Positions 7,844 through 14,518 of a DNA stretch of 64,000 nt are shown one piece after another; within the stretch, counting starts at the first letter, position 1, and each line of letters starts with the position of its first letter. The translations under genes were made by a program, and so were the position numbers. Source of the DNA: an uncultured Prevotellaceae bacterium (GTDB taxonomy: Bacteria > Bacteroidota > Bacteroidia > Bacteroidales > Bacteroidaceae); contig CADASP010000005.1 in NCBI GenBank assembly GCA_902790625.1, positions 62,001 through 126,000 on the forward strand, in the 5' to 3' direction. The notes beneath the pieces are model-generated. The model was not told where the DNA came from, searched no databases, and worked only from the letters and a program-made list of their open reading frames with translations.

Positions 7844-8503
7844 ATGATACACTTAGAGAACGTCAATAAGACCTATCAGGGCGCTCAGCCGCTGCACGTG
7901 CTGAAGGGCATCGACCTCGACATCGGTGCAGGCGAGTTTGTGAGCATCATGGGCGCCAGCGGCTCGGGCAAGAGCACACTGCTGAACATCCTGGGCATCC
8001 TCGACAACTACGACGAGGGGCGCTACGAGCTGGCGGGGGTGCTCATCAAGGACCTCAGCGAGCGCCGCGCCGCCGAATATCGCAACAAGATGATTGGCTT
8101 CATCTTCCAGAGCTTCAACCTCATCGGCTTCAAGACGGCCGTGGAGAACGTGGAGCTGCCACTGTTCTATCAGGGCGTGAGCCGTCGCAAGCGCCACCAA
8201 ATGGCCCTGGAGTATCTGGAGCGACTGGGACTGCTCGACTGGGCCACCCACTATCCCAACGAGCTGAGCGGCGGACAGCGGCAGCGCGTGGCCATCGCCC
8301 GTGCCCTCATCACCAAGCCGCAAATCATCCTGGCCGACGAGCCTACGGGCGCACTCGACTCGAAGACCTCGGTTGAGGTGATGCAGCTGCTGAAGGACCT
8401 GAACGCCCAGGAGAAGATTACGCAGGTCATCGTGACCCACGACCCGACAGTGGCCAGCCAGACCAACCGCATCATCCGCATCAAAGATGGAGTTATTGAA
8501 TGA
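7844..8503 (+). CDS. MacB/LolD-type ABC ATPase
   Basis: ATPase of the LolD/MacB family, 219 aa. Walker A GASGSGKST near residue 41, the IFQSFNLIGF Q-loop, signature LSGGQRQRVAIARAL, Walker B ILADEPTGALD and H-loop VTHD are intact. The ATG at 7844 (MIHLENVNKTYQ) gives the standard family N-terminus. The next gene starts 17 bp inside this one. The operon continues with two FtsX/MacB permeases, an adaptor and a TolC protein, the composition of a tripartite efflux pump in which the ATPase domain is a separate polypeptide. Confidence 0.93.
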   Translation: MIHLENVNKTYQGAQPLHVLKGIDLDIGAGEFVSIMGASGSGKSTLLNILGILDNYDEGRYELAGVLIKDLSERRAAEYRNKMIGFIFQSFNLIGFKTAVENVELPLFYQGVSRRKRHQMALEYLERLGLLDWATHYPNELSGGQRQRVAIARALITKPQIILADEPTGALDSKTSVEVMQLLKDLNAQEKITQVIVTHDPTVASQTNRIIRIKDGVIE

Positions 8504-9773
8504 GATATGGGCCACGGCCCGCCGCAACAAGCTGCGCACCGCACTCACGGGGTTTGCCGTGGCGTGGGGCATCTTCATGCTCATCGTGCTGCTCGGAGCG
8601 GGCAATGGACTCATCAACGCGCAGCTGACGCAGAGCGACCGCTTCCTCAGCAGCTCGATGGTGGTCTTTGGCGGCGAGACGTCGAAACCCTTCAACGGAC
8701 TGAAGGAAGGACGCAGCATCCATCTGCAAGAGCGCGACATCACGACCACCGACAAGGAGTTTCCCGCCGTCATCGACAATGTGGGCGCCCAATACCGCAC
8801 ACAGGCCGTCATCAGCCTCGGCCAGCAGTACATCAGCACCAGCCTCAGCGGCGTATATCCCAACCACACGCAAATCGACAAGGTGCAGATGATGCTCGGC
8901 CGCTTCATCAACAACATCGACATCCGCGAGAAGCGCAAGGTGCTGGTGCTGAGCAACAAGCAAGCGCAGGAGCTGCTTGCCGCCCCGTCTGTTGAGACAT
9001 CGTCACAACAAGCAAAACGTCTGAGCACCCTCATCGGCCGCTCGGTGAACGTAGGCTCTTTCGCGTTCAAGATTGTGGGCATCTACAAGGAGAACGAGAA
9101 CGGGCGCGCCGATGCCTTCAGCAGCTACTCGACCATCAAGAACATCTATGGTGCCAACACCGACGATGCTGGCCGCATCGAGTTCACCTTCCACGGACTG
9201 TCGACGGAAACGGAGAACGAGGCCTTCGAGGCCGACTACCGCGCCCGTCTGAACACCAGCCACCAGGCCGCCCCCGACGATGAGAGCGCCGTATGGCTCT
9301 GGAACCGCTACACGCAGAACCTGCAGATGGAGACGGGCATCAGCATCATCCGCCTCGCCCTCTGGATTGTGGGACTCTTCACGCTGCTCAGCGGCATCGT
9401 AGGCGTGTCGAACATCATGCTCATCACCGTGAAGGAGCGCACCCACGAGTTTGGAATCCGCAAAGCCATCGGTGCCAAACCGTGGAGCATCCTGAAGCTC
9501 ATCATCATCGAGAGCGTCATCATCACCACCGTCTTTGGTTATATCGGCATGCTGCTCGGCATAGGTGCCAACGAGTGGATGAATGCCACCATCGGCCACA
9601 CCAAGGTGGACGCCGGCCTATTCAAAGCCACCATGTTTGTCGACCCCACCGTGGGCATCGATGTCTGCATCGAGGCCACACTCGTCATGGTCATCGCCGG
9701 CACCATCGCAGGGCTCATCCCCGCTTTCAAGGCCAGCCGCATCAGACCCATAGAAGCCCTGCGAGCCGAATAG
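8487..9773 (+). CDS. MacB-like FtsX-fold permease 1
   Basis: Inner-membrane permease of the MacB/FtsX family, 428 aa. One transmembrane helix at about residues 18-42, a periplasmic MacB core domain of about 230 residues, then three C-terminal helices including the conserved GIVGVSNIMLITVKERTHEFG and IRKAIGA segments. It overlaps the ATPase gene by 17 bp and is followed 54 bp later by a paralogue, so the pump may assemble as a heterodimer. Confidence 0.9.
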   Translation: MELLNEIWATARRNKLRTALTGFAVAWGIFMLIVLLGAGNGLINAQLTQSDRFLSSSMVVFGGETSKPFNGLKEGRSIHLQERDITTTDKEFPAVIDNVGAQYRTQAVISLGQQYISTSLSGVYPNHTQIDKVQMMLGRFINNIDIREKRKVLVLSNKQAQELLAAPSVETSSQQAKRLSTLIGRSVNVGSFAFKIVGIYKENENGRADAFSSYSTIKNIYGANTDDAGRIEFTFHGLSTETENEAFEADYRARLNTSHQAAPDDESAVWLWNRYTQNLQMETGISIIRLALWIVGLFTLLSGIVGVSNIMLITVKERTHEFGIRKAIGAKPWSILKLIIIESVIITTVFGYIGMLLGIGANEWMNATIGHTKVDAGLFKATMFVDPTVGIDVCIEATLVMVIAGTIAGLIPAFKASRIRPIEALRAE

Positions 9774-9827
9774 AAAGCTATAGCAACTATAAGAACTATC
9801 ACATCTATATCATCCAGCAGAACCGCC

Positions 9828-11075
9828 ATGCGCATAGACTTAGACTCCTATAGAGAAATCCTCGACACCCTGACCCGCAACAAGAGCCGGAGCTTCCTCA
9901 CAGGCTTCGGCGTGTTCTGGGGCGTGTTCATGCTGGTGGCGCTCATCGGCGGCGGCAACGGCCTGAAGGAGATGCTCAACAAGAACTTCGAGGGCTTCGC
10001 CACCAACTCGGCCATCGTCTGGGCACAGCCCACGAGCAAGGCCTACAAGGGATTCCGCAAGGGACGCATGTGGGAGATGGAGTACAAGGATGTGGAGCGA
10101 CTGAAGAACAGCATCCCCGAACTCGACGTCGTCAGCCCCGTGCTCTTCAGCAACGGCGGAACCGCCTATTTTGGCGACCGAAAGACCACCGTGGGCATCA
10201 ACGGCGTACAGCCCAACTACCTGCGCGTCAGCGAGCCGAAGCTGCTCTATGGCCGCTATCTTAACGACATGGACGTGGCCCAGTGCCGCAAGGTTTGCGT
10301 CATCCAGAAGAAGACCTATAAGGATCTCTTCCCCGGTGGCGGCGACCCCTGCGGCCAGTACATCCGCGTCGACTCCGTGCACTATCAGATTGTGGGCGTA
10401 GACTACAGCTCGGCCGAGGGCATCAATATGGGTTCTGAGGAAGGCACCCTGATGCTCCTGCCCATCACGCTGATGCAGCGCACCTACAACTTGGGCCAAC
10501 AGGTGCACATGATTGCCGTGACGGGGCGCAAAGGGGTGGTGATGAGCACCATCGCCCCCCGCATCCGCGAGACCATCGCCCGCGCCCATGCCATCGACCC
10601 GTTGGACGAGCGGGGGGTGATGGTGTTCAACACCGAGGTGCTCTTCCAGATGCTCGACTCGCTGTTTCGGGGTGTCAACTTCCTCATCTGGCTCGTCGGA
10701 CTGGGCACGCTGCTGGCCGGAGCCATCGGCGTGAGCAACATCATGATGGTCACCGTGCGCGAGCGCACCACCGAGATTGGCATCCGCCGCGCCATCGGCG
10801 CCACGCCCCGCAACATCCTCTCGCAGATTATCAGCGAGAGTATCGTCCTCACCCTCGTAGCGGGCATGAGCGGCATCCTCTTCGCAGTGCTTATCCTGCA
10901 GATGCTGGAGATGGGCAACACCGAGGACGGCATCGTCAGCGCCCACTTCCAGGTCGATTTCTGGACGGCCATCCTCGCCGCCCTCGTCATCGCCGCCATG
11001 GGTGTCCTCGCCGGCCTCGCCCCCGCCGCCCGCGCCATGTCCATCAAGCCCGTCGATGCCATGCGCGACGAATAA
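9828..11075 (+). CDS. MacB-like FtsX-fold permease 2
   Basis: Second MacB-type permease, 415 aa, with the same layout: an N-terminal helix (SFLTGFGVFWGVFMLVALIG), a periplasmic domain, and three C-terminal helices with AIGVSNIMMVTVRERTTEIG and IRRAIGATP. Related to, but clearly diverged from, permease 1; the pair probably forms the two halves of one transporter. The gap to the adaptor gene is filled by AACGAWATA-type repeats. Confidence 0.9.
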   Translation: MRIDLDSYREILDTLTRNKSRSFLTGFGVFWGVFMLVALIGGGNGLKEMLNKNFEGFATNSAIVWAQPTSKAYKGFRKGRMWEMEYKDVERLKNSIPELDVVSPVLFSNGGTAYFGDRKTTVGINGVQPNYLRVSEPKLLYGRYLNDMDVAQCRKVCVIQKKTYKDLFPGGGDPCGQYIRVDSVHYQIVGVDYSSAEGINMGSEEGTLMLLPITLMQRTYNLGQQVHMIAVTGRKGVVMSTIAPRIRETIARAHAIDPLDERGVMVFNTEVLFQMLDSLFRGVNFLIWLVGLGTLLAGAIGVSNIMMVTVRERTTEIGIRRAIGATPRNILSQIISESIVLTLVAGMSGILFAVLILQMLEMGNTEDGIVSAHFQVDFWTAILAALVIAAMGVLAGLAPAARAMSIKPVDAMRDE

Positions 11076-11084
11076 ATTATCATG

Positions 11085-11135
11085 AAGGCGAAATAACGAT
11101 ATAACGAAATAACGAGAAAACGAAAAAGAAATAAC
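11085..11135 (+). repeat. AACGAWAT short repeats
   Basis: Imperfect repeats of AACGATAT/AACGAAAT fill the gap between permease 2 and the adaptor. The same family occurs at 27491-27525 and, inverted, at 45748-45795. Confidence 0.7.
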
Positions 11136-12275
11136 ATGAAAAAGTACATCAAGCTTGTAGTCGCCGCGATCATCGCGCTGATTTTCATCGGGACCTTCGT
11201 GTTCCTTTGGCAGAAGAGCCAACCCAAGCCCATCGTCTACGAGGAGCTGACCCCGCAGATGCAGGACATCCGCAAGACCACCATCATCACGGGCAAGATT
11301 GAACCCCGCAACGAGGTGAACGTGAAGCCGCAAATCAGCGGCATCATCAGCGAACTGCTGAAGGAGCCTGGCCAGCGCGTGCAGCAAGGCGAGGTCATCG
11401 CCAAGGTGAAGGTCATCCCCGACATGGGGCAGCTCAGCAGTGCCGAGAGCCGCGTGCGCCTGGCCGACATCAACCTGCGGCAGGTGGAGAACGACTACGC
11501 CCGCACCGACAATCTGCACAACCAGCAGCTGGTGAGCGACGAAGACTACGAGAAGGCCCGTCAGCAACTGAAGCAGGCACAGGAGGAGAAGGCCGCTGCC
11601 GTGGATGCCCTGCAGGTGGTGCGCGACGGCGTGTCGAAATCGAATGCCTCGGCCAGCTCCACGCTGATACGCTCCACCATCAGCGGCATCATCCTCGACA
11701 TTCCCGTGAAGGTGGGCAACAGCGTCATCAACAGCAACACCTTCAACGACGGCACCACCATCGCCACCGTGGCCAACATGAACGACCTCATCTTCCGTGG
11801 CAACATCGACGAGACGGAGGTGGGCCAGCTGGCCATCGGCGTGCCCATGAAGATTACCATCGGTGCCCTGCAGGACTTGAGCTTCAACGCCACGCTGGAG
11901 TATATTTCGCCGAAAGCCACCGAGAGTAACGGTGCCAACCAGTTTGAGATTAAAGCCGCCGTGGTGTTGAGCCAAGCTGCCGAATCGTCGGCCACCCTCC
12001 GCTCCGGCTACAGCGCCAACGCCGAGATTGTGCTGGCCCAAGCCAGCCAAGTGCTGGCCGTGCCTGAGAGCGCCATCGAGTTCGAGGGCGACAGCACCTT
12101 CGTCTATGTGCTGAAGGGCACCGCCGCCACCCCCGGCGAGCAGCAGTATGAGCGCCGCCCCGTGGCCACGGGCCTCTCCGACGGCGTGAACATCGAAATC
12201 AAGAGCGGCATCACCCTCAAGGACCACGTGCGCGGCCCACAAATCATCACCGACGACGAAACCACCAATGATTAA
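11136..12275 (+). CDS. HlyD/MacA-family periplasmic adaptor
   Basis: Membrane-fusion protein linking the inner-membrane permeases to the TolC-like channel, 379 aa. Signal anchor at about residues 5-27 (VVAAIIALIFIGTFVFLW). The barrel/lipoyl part is visible (GKIEPRNEVNVKPQISGIIS, PGQRVQQGEVIAKV), then a coiled-coil hairpin at about 105-170 and the returning lipoyl half (STISGIILDIPVKVGNSV), followed by beta-barrel and membrane-proximal domains. The TolC gene begins 3 bp after the stop. Confidence 0.93.
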   Translation: MKKYIKLVVAAIIALIFIGTFVFLWQKSQPKPIVYEELTPQMQDIRKTTIITGKIEPRNEVNVKPQISGIISELLKEPGQRVQQGEVIAKVKVIPDMGQLSSAESRVRLADINLRQVENDYARTDNLHNQQLVSDEDYEKARQQLKQAQEEKAAAVDALQVVRDGVSKSNASASSTLIRSTISGIILDIPVKVGNSVINSNTFNDGTTIATVANMNDLIFRGNIDETEVGQLAIGVPMKITIGALQDLSFNATLEYISPKATESNGANQFEIKAAVVLSQAAESSATLRSGYSANAEIVLAQASQVLAVPESAIEFEGDSTFVYVLKGTAATPGEQQYERRPVATGLSDGVNIEIKSGITLKDHVRGPQIITDDETTND

Positions 12276-12278
12276 GCC

Positions 12279-13643
12279 ATGAAGAAGCTTCTTTTATCTT
12301 TTATCATTTATCATTTAGCATTTAGCCCCGCAGGGGCGCAGGAGCCTTGGTCGCTCGAGCGTTGCATCGACCATGCGGTAAGCCACAACATCACCATCGA
12401 GCAATATCGGCTGCGCACCGAGCAGCAGGCCATCCAGCTACAGACCTCCAAAGCGAGCCGTCTGCCCGACCTCAACGCTTCTGTTGGCGAGAATTTCTCC
12501 TTCGGACGTGGACTGACGGCCGACAACACTTATACGAACACGAACACCAGCAGCACCAACTTCTCCGTGGGCACCAGCGTCCCCATCTTCACCGGCTTCC
12601 AGATTCCCAACCAAATCAAGCTGAACCAACTGAACCTTGAAGCCGCCACGCAAGACTTGGAGAAGGCGAAGAACGACATCCGCACACAGGTGGCTCAGCA
12701 GTATGTGCAGGCGCTCTACGACATAGAGATTCTCGACGTGGCTCGCCGCCAGGTGGGTATCGACTCCGCACAGGTGGCACGTCTGCAGACGCTACTGGAT
12801 GTTGGCCGTGCCAGCCACGCCGAGCTCTCGCAGCAGCAGGCCACCATGGCCCAAAGCCGACTCTCCGTCACCCAGGCCGAGACCAACCTGAAGATGGCGC
12901 TGCTCAACCTTAGCCAACTGCTGGAGCTCGACAGCCCTGAAGGTTTCTCGATTGTACGCCCCGAAATCGACGAGCAGGGCATCACGAACAACGCACAGTT
13001 GGCTGCGCTGAACGCCAGCGATGCCGCCTCGGACATAGGGAATTGCGAGTCTATCTACAGCCAAGCCCTTGTTTCGCGCCCTGAGATTCAAGCCGACCAG
13101 CTGCGCCTGCGCGCCACCGACCACAGCATCAAGATAGCACAGGCCGGACTCTACCCCACGCTCAGCTTCAGCGCCGGCTTGGGCACCAACTACTACACCA
13201 CCAGCGGCTTCAAGTCCGACGGTTTCGGCACCCAGCTGAAGAACAACTTCTCGCAGTATCTGGGTTTCAACCTCAGCATTCCCATCTTCAACCGTCTGCA
13301 GACGCGCAACAGCATCCGCTCCGCCAAGCTCGACCGTGTGAACCAGCAGCTCGCGCTCGACCAGACCAAGAAAACGCTCTACAAGGAGATACAGCAAGCC
13401 TACTACAACACCGTCGCTGCCCAAGCCAAGCTGCGCAGCAGCGACGAGGCTCGTCGTGCCAGCCAAGATGCGTTCCAGCTGGTGCAAGCCAAGTATGAGC
13501 AGGGCAAGGCCACCATCACCGAGTTCAACGAGGCGAAGAACAACTACCTGAAAACCGAGAGCGACCTCACGCAAGCCCGCTACGAGCTGCTCTATCAGCG
13601 CACGCTGCTGCAGTTCTACCGTGGCGAGCCGCTCCGCTTCTGA
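12279..13643 (+). CDS. TolC-family outer-membrane efflux protein
   Basis: Outer-membrane channel of the tripartite pump, 454 aa, with two OEP repeats rich in long helices (about 60-240 and 260-450) and typical motifs such as QLNQLNLEAATQDLEKAK and ARYELLYQRTLLQFYRG. The signal peptide, ending ...SPAGAQ, is encoded by TTATCAT/TTTAGCA heptamers followed by the palindrome GCCCCGCAGGGGC, a structure shared by 22570, 24136 and, less closely, 28092. Last gene of the efflux operon. Confidence 0.93.
   Translation: MKKLLLSFIIYHLAFSPAGAQEPWSLERCIDHAVSHNITIEQYRLRTEQQAIQLQTSKASRLPDLNASVGENFSFGRGLTADNTYTNTNTSSTNFSVGTSVPIFTGFQIPNQIKLNQLNLEAATQDLEKAKNDIRTQVAQQYVQALYDIEILDVARRQVGIDSAQVARLQTLLDVGRASHAELSQQQATMAQSRLSVTQAETNLKMALLNLSQLLELDSPEGFSIVRPEIDEQGITNNAQLAALNASDAASDIGNCESIYSQALVSRPEIQADQLRLRATDHSIKIAQAGLYPTLSFSAGLGTNYYTTSGFKSDGFGTQLKNNFSQYLGFNLSIPIFNRLQTRNSIRSAKLDRVNQQLALDQTKKTLYKEIQQAYYNTVAAQAKLRSSDEARRASQDAFQLVQAKYEQGKATITEFNEAKNNYLKTESDLTQARYELLYQRTLLQFYRGEPLRF
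12288..12341 (+). repeat. Heptamer array plus GC palindrome inside a signal peptide
   Basis: TTATCAT-type heptamers from about 12293, then GCCCCGCAGGGGC at the signal-peptidase site. Equivalent elements lie at 22613-22660, 24216-24262 and 28145-28190, all in signal-peptide codons. Confidence 0.85.
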
Positions 13644-13685
13644 AAAAAACTCCCCATTTTCTTTTCGTTTCTCTCAGTTATTTCG

Positions 13686-13693
13686 TAACTTTG
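13686..13693 (+). promoter_or_regulatory. -7 element before the mlaE-like gene
   Basis: TAacTTTG 26 bp before the ATG at 13719; the -33 region is weak. Confidence 0.5.
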
Positions 13694-13718
13694 CACGCTG
13701 AAACGAGATCGACGAGCC

Positions 13719-14465
13719 ATGTTCATCCACCGATACCTGACCACCTTTGGCCGCTACCTTCTGCTGATGGGGCGCACGTTCAGCGTGCCCGAACGCATGC
13801 GGATGTTCTGGAAGCAATATGTGAAAGAGATGGCGCAGCTGGGTGTGAACAGCATCGGCATCGTGCTGCTCATCTCGTTTTTCATTGGCGCCGTCATCTG
13901 CATCCAGATGAAGATGAACATCGAAAGCCCGTGGATGCCACGCTGGGTGGCTGGCTACACCACACGCGAAATCATGCTGCTGGAGTTCAGCAGCAGCATC
14001 ATGTGCTTGATTTTGGCCGGAAAGGTGGGCAGCAACATCGCTTCGGAGCTGGGCACGATGCGCGTGACGCAGCAGATTGACGCCCTCGACATTATGGGTG
14101 TGAACTCAGCGTGCTATCTCATCCTGCCCAAGATTCTTGGCTTGCTCACCATCATGCCCATCCTGGTGATTTTCTCCAGCGCCATGGGCATATTGGGAGC
14201 CTACGGCACAGCGTATATCGGCCACATCATGCCACCCGACGACCTGACGGTGGGCCTTCAACACGACTTTGTACCTTGGTTCTTGTGGATGTCGATTATC
14301 AAGAGCCAGTTCTTTGCATTTATCATCAGCTCCGTTCCTGCCTTCTGCGGATATACCGTTGAGGGCGGCTCGGTCAACGTGGGCAAGGCCAGCACCAACG
14401 CTGTGGTGAGCAGCAGCGTGCTCATCCTTTTCAGCGACGTTTTCCTCACGCAGCTGCTGTCATAA
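13719..14465 (+). CDS. mlaE: MlaE/YrbE-type lipid ABC permease
   Basis: Permease of the MlaE family, which with an MlaF-type ATPase and MCE proteins moves phospholipid between the membranes. 248 aa, about five hydrophobic segments. Hallmarks: ISFFIGAVICIQ, GKVGSNIASELGTMRVTQQIDALDIMGVN, and the C-terminal GGSVNVGKASTNAVVSSSV. Unusually, no mlaF ATPase or MCE gene follows: a GC-rich hairpin and a convergent gene lie directly downstream. The partner must be encoded elsewhere or has been lost. Confidence 0.9.
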   Translation: MFIHRYLTTFGRYLLLMGRTFSVPERMRMFWKQYVKEMAQLGVNSIGIVLLISFFIGAVICIQMKMNIESPWMPRWVAGYTTREIMLLEFSSSIMCLILAGKVGSNIASELGTMRVTQQIDALDIMGVNSACYLILPKILGLLTIMPILVIFSSAMGILGAYGTAYIGHIMPPDDLTVGLQHDFVPWFLWMSIIKSQFFAFIISSVPAFCGYTVEGGSVNVGKASTNAVVSSSVLILFSDVFLTQLLS

Positions 14466-14470
14466 AGAAA

Positions 14471-14518
14471 GCCTCACCCCCTACCCCTCTCCCCTTGGAG
14501 AGTGGCTGGGGGTGAGGC
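14471..14518. terminator. Bidirectional GC-rich hairpin
   Basis: GCCTCACCCCC at 14471-14481 pairs with GGGGGTGAGGC at 14508-14518, with an inner CTCTCC/GGAGAG stem. It sits between convergent genes and belongs to the GC-rich palindrome family also seen near 4985-5012 and, within genes, near 41950 and 63550-63660. Confidence 0.75.

Noticed and set aside
9840..12242. 800-codon open frame on the minus strand opposite the efflux permeases and adaptor
   Set aside because: It lies antisense to three well-supported genes; its His/Val/Ala/Asp-rich sequence is the usual shadow of GC-rich coding DNA.
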